A stretch of 50,663 nt of DNA. Source: Bacillus sp. V3B. GTDB lineage: Bacteria > Bacillota > Bacilli > Bacillales > Cytobacillaceae. The notes below the pieces were generated by a model. That model worked only from the letters and a program-made list of their open reading frames with translations, made no database searches and had not been told where the DNA came from. The stretch lies in the NCBI RefSeq assembly GCF_024494465.1, contig NZ_JAETXM010000026.1, positions 1-50,663 on the forward strand, given 5' to 3'. Position numbers and translations under genes: made by a program. Positions 27,774-35,786 of this stretch are shown here, in pieces. Within the stretch, counting starts at the first letter, position 1, and the number at the start of each line of letters is the position of its first letter.

Positions 27774-28052
27774 ATGTTTAAATAGTTAATGTCTATATTG
27801 TTTTGGAATATCCCTAAGACGTGTTCCTTCAATATATCTCCTCTTTACCCCCTAACTCTCCTAATATTTCTGGAATATTATTAAGTAATGACGGATTCAT
27901 AAAGAAGAGAATTTAGTTGAATATATATAGAAAACACCTGAATGAGTACCGATATTTTTAAATTGCAATATTTGATTTCCTGGTTTATGATATAGCTTAT
28001 ATGAAACTATAGTTCAATTTAATGAACTCAATGTATATAGGGAGGGACCATA
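27774..28052. other. Spacer before the DHA2 exporter
   Basis: No gene seen. It carries the AGTTCA palindrome at 28011-28028 and the GGGAGGG ribosome binding site of the next gene. Confidence 0.4.
28011..28028. promoter_or_regulatory. Possible repressor site upstream of the drug exporter
   Basis: Inverted arms AGTTCA and TGAACT separated by 6 nt, 25 nt before the exporter start codon. The placement is typical of a local MarR/TetR-type repressor, but no such gene is adjacent. Confidence 0.35.
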
Positions 28053-29564
28053 ATGAATCAATCCATAAAAAAGGCAGATCGTCCACCATATGGGATACTT
28101 GCTGTCCTAATGGTTGGTGCTTTTATTACATTTTTAAATAATACATTATTAAATATTGCTCTCCCATCGATCATGATAGATTTGGATATTGAGGCAACAA
28201 CTGTGCAGTGGCTGACAACAGGTTTTATGCTAGTTAACGGGATTTTGATTCCAGCTACGGCATTTTTAATTCAAAAATATTCCGTTCGGCGTTTATTTTT
28301 AACTGCCATGGGTTTGTTTACAATCGGGACATTGATTGCGGGTGTTGCCCATGCTTTCCCTATTTTATTAATAGCACGTATGGTTCAAGCTTCTGGATCA
28401 GCAATCATGATGCCCGTATTAATGAATGTGATGTTGGTAAGTTTCCCAATTGAAAAGCGGGGAGCAGCGATGGGTGTCTTTGGATTAATTCTAATGTCTG
28501 CACCAGCAATTGGCCCAACTCTATCGGGATGGATTGTTGAACATTATAACTGGAGAATGCTATTCCACTTTGTTACACCAATCGCCGTTGTGATCCTATT
28601 GCTCGGCTTTTTCTTGCTTAAAGATAAAAAGGAGAAAGTGAATATTCAGCTTGACTTGTTCTCGCTTTTATTATCTAGTGTTGGTTTTGGCGGTTTATTA
28701 TATGGATTTAGTTCTGCTGGTAATAAAGGATGGGATAGTCCTGTTGTCTATTTGACGATCATTATTGGGGTTGTTTCTTTAATTTCGTTTATTTTACGCC
28801 AATCAAAACTAGAACGGCCTATGCTTAACTTTGGCGTGTTTAAATTTCCCATGTTTGCACTGTCATCATCGATTACGATGATTATGAATATGGCTATGTT
28901 TTCTGGTTTTTTACTCTTGCCTATCTATGTCCAAACGGTCCGTGGAATATCGCCAATGGATGCGGGGCTAATGCTACTCCCAGGAGCACTTGTGATGTCT
29001 ATCATGTCACCCATTACAGGGCGGTTATTTGATAAGTTTGGAGGACGTATATTAGCTATCATCGGTTTAGGGATTGCAACGGTAGCGACTTATTCTTTTA
29101 GTCAATTAACATTTGAAACATCTTATAACCACTTAGTGATTTTGCACGCCATACGTATGTTTGGTATGTCTCTCGTACTGATGCCGATTTCTACTAATGG
29201 CTTAAATCAGTTGCCAACACGATTTTATCCACATGGTACGGCGATGAATAACACATTAAATCAAGTATCAGGAGCAATAGGTACAGGGTTATTGGTCACC
29301 GTCATGTCCAAACGTGCGGAAACCTATACCGCTAACTTGTTGACAGATGTTGTAGGGCAACCAACAACTGAAATGCAACAGCAAATTGCAGTGGAAGCTA
29401 TGTTAGAAGGAATTAATTTTACTTTCTTTATTTCTACTTTTATTATCGCTATTGCCTTTATACTTGCTTTCTTTATTAAGCGAGCAAAACAAGCAGCAGA
29501 TCCAATACAGGAAAAAACGGCTAGTACAAAAACAACGGTAACAAAGCTGGCGGGAATTAAATAA
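28053..29564 (+). CDS. DHA2-family (EmrB/QacA-like, 14-helix) MFS drug exporter
   Basis: A 503-residue proton-driven multidrug exporter. Motif A-like LNNTLLNIALPSIMIDL opens helix 1; the family signature WLTTGFMLVNGILIPATAFL follows; motif C (GLILMSAPAIGPTLSGWI) lies in helix 5; and GRLFDKFGGR occurs after helix 8. The 14-helix length matches B. subtilis LmrB/MdtP relatives. TATAGGGAGGGACC precedes the ATG. No regulator gene is beside it; the upstream palindrome suggests repression by a distant regulator. Substrates cannot be predicted. Confidence 0.9.
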   Translation: MNQSIKKADRPPYGILAVLMVGAFITFLNNTLLNIALPSIMIDLDIEATTVQWLTTGFMLVNGILIPATAFLIQKYSVRRLFLTAMGLFTIGTLIAGVAHAFPILLIARMVQASGSAIMMPVLMNVMLVSFPIEKRGAAMGVFGLILMSAPAIGPTLSGWIVEHYNWRMLFHFVTPIAVVILLLGFFLLKDKKEKVNIQLDLFSLLLSSVGFGGLLYGFSSAGNKGWDSPVVYLTIIIGVVSLISFILRQSKLERPMLNFGVFKFPMFALSSSITMIMNMAMFSGFLLLPIYVQTVRGISPMDAGLMLLPGALVMSIMSPITGRLFDKFGGRILAIIGLGIATVATYSFSQLTFETSYNHLVILHAIRMFGMSLVLMPISTNGLNQLPTRFYPHGTAMNNTLNQVSGAIGTGLLVTVMSKRAETYTANLLTDVVGQPTTEMQQQIAVEAMLEGINFTFFISTFIIAIAFILAFFIKRAKQAADPIQEKTASTKTTVTKLAGIK

Positions 29565-29874
29565 CCGATAGCCCTTACTTAAAGAAAAACTTCTTTGTAG
29601 AAGACTTGATTGTGTAGGATAAAAAACATGTCGTTTACAACAGGAGTTTTTTTGGTGTTTATATGAATACTTATTATATTTAAAAAGTAAAAAATGGTTT
29701 TATATGAATATTATCAAAGTAGTGGAAGGTATATAAAACTTCGATATACTATTTTGGAAAAATGAATATCACCTTATCATTCCATTGGGGTAGAGGTGCA
29801 GTATCTATGATTAAGTTGTGTGTGGTTTTGTAATTTCGTTTGCTGTATCTAGCTTCCACTCTTTTTTCTGATTA
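29565..29874. other. Long spacer after the exporter, no gene seen
   Basis: AT-rich. A weak terminator-like stretch (AAAAAACATG...GGAGTTTTTTT) lies near 29620-29652. A short AGAGGTGC motif at about 29793 recalls the start of a lysine riboswitch, but the rest of that fold is absent. Confidence 0.35.
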
Positions 29875-29890
29875 TGTGATATAAATCAAA
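29875..29890 (+). promoter_or_regulatory. FNR-like box upstream of the YgbA_NO gene
   Basis: TGTGATATAAATCAAA fits TGTGA-N6-TCACA with one mismatch. TATGAT at 29907-29912 could be the -10 element, which would put the box near -37, about where FNR activates. Oxygen control is inferred. Confidence 0.45.
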
Positions 29891-29963
29891 TAACGTAAAA
29901 GAATTCTATGATATGGTTTATATAAGATGCCTTAAATCTATGAAGAAAAGAGGTTTATGAACG

Positions 29964-30326
29964 GTGACAACTAGACAAACAAGAGAACTCAATAATGGGC
30001 CGAGAATTCAAAAAGAAAAAGAGACGGTCACGAAAATGATTGAAGTTTATTGTCGGAAGAAGCATCATCATCGCCATGAACTGTGTGAAGAATGTCAGGA
30101 TCTAGATAACTATGCGATGCAAAGACTATCATTTTGTCAATTTGGTGAAGAGAAAAGCTTTTGTTCATACTGTCCTGTCCATTGTTATAAACCAGACTAC
30201 CGTCAAAAAATAAAAGAGGTTATGATCTTTTCTGGTCCATGGATGCTCTTGTATCATCCGGTAACTGTTGTGAAGCATATATGGCAAGAAAAAGTGACAC
30301 ATAGACAAAAGGTATCAAATGGATGA
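29964..30326 (+). CDS. YgbA_NO family protein (nitrous/nitric-oxide-linked promoter family)
   Basis: A 120-residue cysteine-rich cytoplasmic protein. The conserved pattern MIEVYCRKKHHHRHELCEEC, a mid C-QFGEEK-FCSYCPVHCY block and a C-terminal GPWMLLYHPV helix identify the family of E. coli YgbA, a gene induced by nitric oxide through NsrR. Eight cysteines and several histidines suggest metal or Fe-S binding; the biochemical role is not established. The GTG start is preceded by AAGAGG at a long spacing (about 11 nt), so translation may be modest. An ATG at 29957 is out of frame and opens only five codons. An FNR-like box lies about 75 nt upstream, in keeping with a role under oxygen limitation or NO. 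Confidence 0.8.
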   Translation: MTTRQTRELNNGPRIQKEKETVTKMIEVYCRKKHHHRHELCEECQDLDNYAMQRLSFCQFGEEKSFCSYCPVHCYKPDYRQKIKEVMIFSGPWMLLYHPVTVVKHIWQEKVTHRQKVSNG

Positions 30327-30465
30327 TAGAGGAATGGGGCGTTCAAACGATCATTTGTTAAGTAACTTCTCAAGAGTTCCTTTTTTTGGTGCCTTTTTCG
30401 TCAAAAGGTGAAGCAATTTTTCAATGCAAAGGCTATACTATAGGGGACAAAATTTATGAATTTAT

Positions 30466-30505
30466 AAAAGAATCGCCGCCCCTTTTGTTGGGAGGCGATT
30501 CTTTT
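30466..30505. terminator. Terminator between the YgbA and SET-domain genes
   Basis: AAAAGAATCGCC (30466-30477) pairs with GGCGATTCTTTT (30494-30505), extended by CCC/GGG; A and T tracts on both sides suit convergent genes. Confidence 0.85.
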
Positions 30506-30539
30506 AACCGTATTCTTAAGAAAAAGATAACCCAATGGT

Positions 30540-30938
30540 CTATTCCTTACTTTGCTCATCTTCCTCTTTATTAAACCAAAGCGGTTCGTTATCGTCTACC
30601 TCTCCATTGTAATTAATGAAGATCTCTTCACCTGCTTTTATATCTTTAAAGGCAAAAAAGTCAAATGTGTGGTTTTCGAAGTTAATATCGTATATCGCAT
30701 TAGGTGTATATGAATGGTTAAATAGCATCCCATACCCTAAAAGGATGGCTGTGTGGTTTATACCATATTCAAATGCATAATCAGCTAGTAATGTTTTCTC
30801 GATGTGAACATGCTCTGCATTTGGATAGGAAATAACGGGTGCTTCATGAAACAGTGTGCCTTTTGCTATATCCTGTTTTGCGAACACTCCTCTATTGAAT
30901 TCCCCATCACTGATCGTTGAAGTTTTGATCTCAATCAT
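30540..30938 (-). CDS. SET-domain protein, putative lysine methyltransferase
   Basis: A 132-residue compact SET domain. The N-terminal GRGVFA-type motif is present (NRGVFAKQDIAKGTLF), followed by the pseudoknot elements MLFNHSYTPNAIYD (canonical NHSC-PN) and AGEEIFINYNGE (canonical GEEL-I-Y). These form the S-adenosylmethionine and lysine channel in characterised SET enzymes. No pre-SET or post-SET zinc region is present. It is small for an enzyme but typical of bacterial single-domain SET proteins. GTG 30947 is in frame, but AGGTGA before ATG 30938 favours the shorter form. The C-terminus is very acidic. The target protein is unknown. Confidence 0.82.
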   Translation of the reverse strand: MIEIKTSTISDGEFNRGVFAKQDIAKGTLFHEAPVISYPNAEHVHIEKTLLADYAFEYGINHTAILLGYGMLFNHSYTPNAIYDINFENHTFDFFAFKDIKAGEEIFINYNGEVDDNEPLWFNKEEDEQSKE

Positions 30939-31124
30939 GTTAGTCACCTACAATTCTTTCAATGGATTATCTATCTACTTAAGTTTGACCGTTATCCAAG
31001 CTGAAAGCAACTTTTTTTTCAAAAAGATAAAGAATCTATCTATTGAAAGATAGAGAGTATTTATTAAATCGCTCCAGGGTGAAAGTAATGAGAATAAAAA
31101 CCTTTCTAATGGAATGCAAAAAGA

Positions 31125-31226
31125 ATGGGACTGTCCCATAAGGTGTCTGACATCCACAAAATTGCATTGATCTAGCATCATGTTCCTAGATAGTGTATTG
31201 TGGTGGTCTGACATCGACAGTCCCAT
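31125..31226. repeat. 102-bp inverted-repeat element
   Basis: ATGGGACTGTC (31125-31135) is exactly mirrored by GACAGTCCCAT (31216-31226). Inside, CCACAA mirrors TTGTGG and CTAG-type arms pair near the centre. The left arm contains CCATAAGGTGTCTGACATC, the same core as at 18129, and GTCTGACATC recurs as a direct repeat before the right arm. It has no reading frame. It looks like a miniature inverted-repeat element or a large hairpin. Confidence 0.65.
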
Positions 31227-31259
31227 CCTTTTTATGTATAGTGACTATTGGATATGTGG

Positions 31260-31403
31260 TTACTCTTTAATTCCATGTAACCACTCTTGATAGCATTCCT
31301 CGCATAATATTTCTTCTCTCTCACTGTTGGTAACATGAAACGTGACTAGATGACTTTCATTTTCTCCTGCATCATGGGTGCAATAAAAACATTCGTTAGT
31401 CAT
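31260..31403 (-). CDS. Small Cys-rich protein, 47 residues, unknown
   Basis: Minus-strand frame with a strong ribosome binding site (GGGAGGTG, 8 nt before ATG 31403). The product begins MTNECFYCTHDAGENESH and ends ILCEECYQEWLHGIKE. The two CxxC pairs, about 26 residues apart, form a zinc-ribbon-like pattern, and the rest is acidic. No membrane segment. It lies alone between the inverted-repeat element and the metallohydrolase gene. I do not recognise the family; a metal-binding or nucleic-acid or protein-contact role is only suggested by the cysteine spacing. Its good start signal and compositional sense support a real gene. Confidence 0.7.
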   Translation of the reverse strand: MTNECFYCTHDAGENESHLVTFHVTNSEREEILCEECYQEWLHGIKE

Positions 31404-31545
31404 ATGAATTTCACCTCCCATTCTAGTTTAAAACTGTCATGATTTTTTATACTTAAAAAATAACCCATCTTTTTTGTTACATAAATAAAAACATGGAGAG
31501 AAAACTAATCAGGGTTCATCGTTATTTGGACAAGGAGGGCTTTCA

Positions 31546-32403
31546 ATGGATAAACAGGTTTCGTACGGGAGTGATTATAAATATATTCCCGCCACATCGG
31601 TCTCAAGTGGTGTTGAGATAGATGTATTGCCAGATTTGTTCTGCCATACCGTTCAAATCGTTAATATTTGCTTAGTGGGTGATCCTAATACAAAAGATTT
31701 TGTATTGGTCGATGCGGGTATGCCGGAATCTGCTGACAAAATCATCTCAGTGACAGAGGATCGTTTTGGCGTAAATAGTCGACCGAAAGCCATTATTTTG
31801 ACACATGGTCATTTTGATCATGTTGGGGCTATCATTGAATTAGTGAAGCATTGGCAAATTCCTGTATATGCTCATGAATTGGAAATACCTTTCCTTACAG
31901 GAAGAATGAGTTATCCAGAACCCGATTCGACGGTTGAGGGTGGAATGGTTTCAAAAATGTCACCCATGTTCCCGAATGAACCGATTAATTTAGGAAATCA
32001 AGTCGAAATCCTTCCTTCTAACGGAAGTGTTCCACATATGCCTGAATTCCGCTGGATCCACACGCCAGGACATACACCAGGGCATATCTCTCTTTTTAGA
32101 GCGGAAGATAGAGCTTTAATTGTAGGGGATGCATTTGTTACGGTGAAGCAGGAGTATCTTTATAAAGTATTAACACAGGAACAAGAAATCAGTGGTCCAC
32201 CACGATATTTAACTCCAGATTGGGAGACGTCTAAGGAGTCTGTAAAAAAATTAGAAGCCCTAAAACCATCTGTAGCAGTGACAGGACATGGCTTACCTAT
32301 GTCAGGTGAATTATTGACAGATAGTTTACAAAAGCTTGTGAAAGAATTTGATCAGATTGCTATTCCTGACTATGGGAAATTTGTTGATCAACCGATTCAT
32401 TGA
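31546..32403 (+). CDS. Metallo-beta-lactamase-fold hydrolase
   Basis: A 285-residue enzyme with the binuclear zinc motif THGHFDHVGA (about residues 86-95), the next zinc histidine in HTPGHTPGHIS (about 174-184), aspartate in ALIVGDAF (about 192-199) and a late histidine in VTGHGLPM. Overall it resembles glyoxalase II/lactonase-like members, but the family covers many hydrolases and no substrate can be assigned. It has no signal peptide, so it is cytoplasmic. AAGGAGGGC lies 7 nt before the ATG. It is monocistronic, with a bidirectional terminator shared with the convergent gene. Confidence 0.85.
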   Translation: MDKQVSYGSDYKYIPATSVSSGVEIDVLPDLFCHTVQIVNICLVGDPNTKDFVLVDAGMPESADKIISVTEDRFGVNSRPKAIILTHGHFDHVGAIIELVKHWQIPVYAHELEIPFLTGRMSYPEPDSTVEGGMVSKMSPMFPNEPINLGNQVEILPSNGSVPHMPEFRWIHTPGHTPGHISLFRAEDRALIVGDAFVTVKQEYLYKVLTQEQEISGPPRYLTPDWETSKESVKKLEALKPSVAVTGHGLPMSGELLTDSLQKLVKEFDQIAIPDYGKFVDQPIH

Positions 32404-32512
32404 AAAGTAATTTTATGATAATAGGATTTGTTAAACCATAGTGCTTCTGCTTAAATGTCTTTGGTGTACGCGGGCAATTCTACAAAAATCATCATGAACA
32501 TAGCTTTATAGT

Positions 32513-32555
32513 AAAAAAAGGATGAAGCTTCAGTAAATGAGCTTCATCCTTTTTT
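32513..32555. terminator. Bidirectional terminator
   Basis: GGATGAAGCT (32520-32529), 10-nt loop, AGCTTCATCC (32540-32549), with A-run before and T-run after, between convergent genes. Confidence 0.9.
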
Positions 32556-32563
32556 AGGAAACC

Positions 32564-34234
32564 TTATTCTAAATCTTCAATTACGATCTCTTTTACAGGT
32601 AAGAATTCTTCTCCTGTGTCCATGTAGGTAATATTTACTTGGTCACCTTCTTGTAGGTAAATGGCCATTGGTGTATTTTCAGAAGAAATGCTATAGCTTT
32701 GACGGTTATCTAATAAGAAGGAAACAAGTGTGAAATCACTTGATTTTTCTTTATACACTCTCACAACTGTTCCACTTGTTTGTTTTTCCTCTGCTTTTGA
32801 ACTGCCATCAACAGAGCTACCACCGCGTTGTAAGGCTGTTTTATATTGTTTTAAAGCTTCATTTGGGGTAGCGGCATAAACAGAAATTTCCGGGTTAGAT
32901 GCCGAAACGATAAAGTAATTTTGCAGAAAGCCATTTGCATCTAATACGGGTGTTAACCAACTAGCTTCCCCATAAAAGTTATAGAGCACGGGCATTTCTC
33001 CATTCCATTTCTTTTCAATGAATTTCTTTTCAATAATTTGCAAGGCTCCTTGTGAATCCATATAGGAATTTTCTAAATTACCGGTATAGTATATTGCTTC
33101 ACCCGTTCTTGAGTTGGTTAGTGAATACCCAAGCATCGAGTCAACGCCTTCTTTTGGACTAGTAAAATCAGTGAAATAATACATGTCTCCGTTTTCATCA
33201 AAAATAGGGCTGACATTCGTTTCGGTACCTTCATCTGAAGGAAGCTTTACGTCAGATTTACCAAATAGGCTATTCCAAAAGCCATGAATATACTTTCCAA
33301 AATAACTATTTTGTAAACTAACCACTTCAGGCGCAACCGCACCGTCTATAAACGCTGGAATCTCGGCTAAAGGATACATTTTCGTATCACCTGTCATTGG
33401 TTCTACCATCACGATTCCTTTTACATCAAATCCATTTCGGGCAGAAATAAATTCACCATATGAACGGATATAATGAGGTTTTCCCTTATCATCAATCTCT
33501 AGTTGAACATCACCATGAAAAATAAGCTCTGGATACTGCATACGAATATGACGTTTAAGATTTTTATGGAAGAAGGATGATGGAGTATAAGCCATTTCTG
33601 CTTTCATAAATTTAGGATTAGCAGAAGAGTCAGTGGCACTGATGGTAAAGTAACCAGGGGTTACATCACCGTTCCACCATTTAAAGAAACCAGAAAATTC
33701 AACAGGTGCAATATAAACGTATTCACCGTTTACCTTTTGAATTTGGAGGTTTCCAAGTTCATAATAGCTTGTATTCGGAACTTGTCCGAACGCCTTCTTC
33801 ATTTTGTTGCGGGCAAACTTTGGTGGAACGCTTGCAGGTGTTTCTTTTTCGTCAAACGTTTCTATTTCTGTTTTTTCCGTCATGTTAGCAACTTCATATT
33901 TTTCATCCGCGTTAAAAATAAATGCAGTTAGAAAATAAATGCTCAAGACAAGACTCCCTAAACAAAGAAACGCTTTAATGAATCGTTCTTTTCCAGATGA
34001 TAGTGCAGCTCCTACCGCTGTTATGATAACAGCAAAGAACCATAGGGAAGACAAATTTCGGTCAAGATTACTAATGTAATAGAAGGCAAAAATAATTATG
34101 ACTAAAAGAATGATTGTTGTTAAAATAATTCCTAGTTTTGGTTGTTTATCCTCTTTTTTTGATTTAGAGAAGGGGATGAGTACGAGTGCAGATGCTAAAC
34201 CTATAATGAGTGAAAATAAAAATATGTTTCCCAT
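32564..34234 (-). CDS. Membrane protein with four N-terminal helices and a large soluble domain, unknown
   Basis: A 556-residue protein. Hydrophobic segments lie near residues 3-20, 33-52, 61-78 and 83-103, followed by about 450 mostly polar residues predicted to be on one side of the membrane. The soluble part has long beta-rich stretches (YVYIAPVEFSGFFKWWNG, GYFTISATDSS, MYYFTDFTSPKEGVDSM, LGYSLTNSRTGEAIYYTG) and a C-terminal small beta domain (SGTVVRVYKEKSSDFTLVS) separated by a Ser/Gly/Glu linker. No catalytic motif is recognised. A TTG at 34249 is in frame, but AAAGGAG 5 nt before ATG 34234 decides the start. It stands alone. Function is not known to me. Confidence 0.8.
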   Translation of the reverse strand: MGNIFLFSLIIGLASALVLIPFSKSKKEDKQPKLGIILTTIILLVIIIFAFYYISNLDRNLSSLWFFAVIITAVGAALSSGKERFIKAFLCLGSLVLSIYFLTAFIFNADEKYEVANMTEKTEIETFDEKETPASVPPKFARNKMKKAFGQVPNTSYYELGNLQIQKVNGEYVYIAPVEFSGFFKWWNGDVTPGYFTISATDSSANPKFMKAEMAYTPSSFFHKNLKRHIRMQYPELIFHGDVQLEIDDKGKPHYIRSYGEFISARNGFDVKGIVMVEPMTGDTKMYPLAEIPAFIDGAVAPEVVSLQNSYFGKYIHGFWNSLFGKSDVKLPSDEGTETNVSPIFDENGDMYYFTDFTSPKEGVDSMLGYSLTNSRTGEAIYYTGNLENSYMDSQGALQIIEKKFIEKKWNGEMPVLYNFYGEASWLTPVLDANGFLQNYFIVSASNPEISVYAATPNEALKQYKTALQRGGSSVDGSSKAEEKQTSGTVVRVYKEKSSDFTLVSFLLDNRQSYSISSENTPMAIYLQEGDQVNITYMDTGEEFLPVKEIVIEDLE

Positions 34235-34434
34235 AGTGTCTCCTTTCAAAGTAGTTTCACTATTTATTTACGGATAACAAAGTGGAAAAGTTTCATGAAG
34301 AGTGATAGGAATGGTATATTATTGAAAAAAATGAAGTGTAAAAGTTTGTGAAGTATTGATCATATGGGATAAGAATCTATTTGACAAATTACTATCGGAA
34401 AAATCAATAAATACAAATCCTTATAATAGATTAA

Positions 34435-34554
34435 ATGAATTTAAAACCATTATTCGTTTCTATTTTAGTGTTTTGGACGATTGTTTATATCGTTGTTGAA
34501 TTAATAACAGGTACGAAAAGACTGTTAGAAGCGAAGAGAATATTAAAGGGTTAA
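34435..34554 (+). CDS. Possible 39-residue single-helix membrane peptide
   Basis: The frame MNLKPLFVSILVFWTIVYIV then a charged tail (TGTKRLLEAKR) encodes one transmembrane helix with a positive end. TATAAT at 34422-34427 lies just upstream, but there is no clear ribosome binding site, so it could be leaderless or spurious. Two TetR-like palindromes follow it. Plausible small gene, unproven. Confidence 0.35.
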   Translation: MNLKPLFVSILVFWTIVYIVVELITGTKRLLEAKRILKG

Positions 34555-34593
34555 TAGGGTTGCTGTGCTCCAACTATTGAACAGGGTTATCTG

Positions 34594-34613
34594 TTAAACA
34601 AACGTTTGATTAA
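34594..34613. promoter_or_regulatory. TetR-type operator-like palindrome 1
   Basis: TTAAACAAACGTTTGATTAA, a 20-bp palindrome with one mismatched pair. It resembles operators of TetR-family repressors (AAACAAACGTTTGTTT class). A near copy lies 58 bp downstream. No TetR gene in the window. Confidence 0.5.
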
Positions 34614-34651
34614 GTTATCAAAAAGGGCTTGGTAACGGCTATTTTGCCCTA

Positions 34652-34671
34652 TTAAACAAACGTTTGTTTAA
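34652..34671. promoter_or_regulatory. TetR-type operator-like palindrome 2
   Basis: TTAAACAAACGTTTGTTTAA, a perfect 20-bp palindrome sharing 19 of 20 bases with the first. It lies about 45 bp downstream of the 3' end of the SIMPL gene and reads toward nothing obvious. Confidence 0.55.
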
Positions 34672-34715
34672 ATAGGATGAAGAGTTCTATCAGGCAATAA
34701 CGTATTCCTTTTTAG

Positions 34716-35561
34716 TTATCCACTATAAGCATAAACGACTTTCACACGTGCATCGATCGTAAAATCTCCTGTTTGGATTGGTGGTGTTTCAGTTGTTGTA
34801 GCAGCGGCAACTTGAGTAGAAAATGCAGGATAGACTCTTTCCTGTTGCTCACCCTGCTCGATTATTTTAATAGGGACTTTTGTTAGCGTTGTCCCGATGG
34901 TTTGGGCGATGTCTTCAGCCTTTTCTCTTGCATTATGAATAGCCCTTTTTAGTGCTTCTCGATAATGAACATCTGGATTTGCTACTAGAAACTGGATTCC
35001 GCCGCTGCGATTTGCTCCATTTTTAATAGCGACATCATACACGACCCCAACGTTTGAAAGGTCTTTGACAATCACTTCTAATAGATGCTCTACTTCATAG
35101 CCTCTTAAGATTGATTTTCCTTCAATATAATCATATCGAGGATAAACTGAGTAAATGGTTGTTCTTATCGAAGTTTCTTCAATGCCCATTTGTTTTAACG
35201 CATCAATTACCTGATTTGAAATGTTTGCATTTTCTTGTTGGGCTAGCTGTACATTAAGATTTTCTGTTACGACACCTAAAGTTAGTTTGGCCTGATCAGG
35301 TTTTACGGTTATTTGACCTTGCCCTTCTACTGCCATGGTAAAAGTAGGGTTATTTCTATAAAGAAAACTTCCATTAGTGGGAGGGTTCTTTATTCTCCAC
35401 TGATGGTTAACTGTACTTATCGGATCTTTACGGGCAGTTGATCTCCTACCGATCCTTTCTCGATTTTCTCGAAGTCTTGAGGTAGGGGTTATACTGCCCG
35501 TTAAGACGGGAGAAAATTGCTGAGTATGTGAGTAGTAATTGTATCCTTGGTTGTAACGCAT
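34716..35561 (-). CDS. SIMPL (DUF541) domain protein
   Basis: A 281-residue protein. The first 70 residues are Arg/Asn/Tyr-rich and lack a signal peptide. The rest is a SIMPL domain: FTMAVEGQGQITVKPDQAKL start, TTIYSVYPRYDY in the middle, ILRGYEVEHLLEVIVKDL, and ANPDVHYREALKRAIHNARE near the end. SIMPL proteins, such as E. coli YggE, are linked to oxidative-stress tolerance or to a signalling complex in eukaryotes, but no enzyme activity is known. GAGGTGATG precedes the start. It is divergent from a LysR regulator, though their functional link is unproven. Confidence 0.85.
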   Translation of the reverse strand: MRYNQGYNYYSHTQQFSPVLTGSITPTSRLRENRERIGRRSTARKDPISTVNHQWRIKNPPTNGSFLYRNNPTFTMAVEGQGQITVKPDQAKLTLGVVTENLNVQLAQQENANISNQVIDALKQMGIEETSIRTTIYSVYPRYDYIEGKSILRGYEVEHLLEVIVKDLSNVGVVYDVAIKNGANRSGGIQFLVANPDVHYREALKRAIHNAREKAEDIAQTIGTTLTKVPIKIIEQGEQQERVYPAFSTQVAAATTTETPPIQTGDFTIDARVKVVYAYSG

Positions 35562-35786
35562 AGCATCACCTCGATATTTATGTCACTTTAGGATATGTAA
35601 AGGGGGAAGGGGACGTTACTGGGATAGAATGTTTAATACGATGGAAAAAAAAGTCGGATTTTCAAAATGTCAATAATTATTCATACGATTCGTTATGTCT
35701 GTTAGCTATTAGTGTTATTATAGTATTAGAATTATCTACTATTTAGATACTAATTAATCGTTTTAATAAATTGAGGTGTAGTGTGG

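Noticed and set aside
29780-29840. Possible lysine riboswitch (GGTAGAGGTGCAG)
   Set aside because: Only the opening motif is present; the other conserved arms are missing and the downstream gene is unrelated to lysine.
30386-30574. 62-codon plus-strand frame after the YgbA_NO gene
   Set aside because: It spans the bidirectional terminator and the end of the SET gene, has no ribosome binding site, and its composition is not protein-like.
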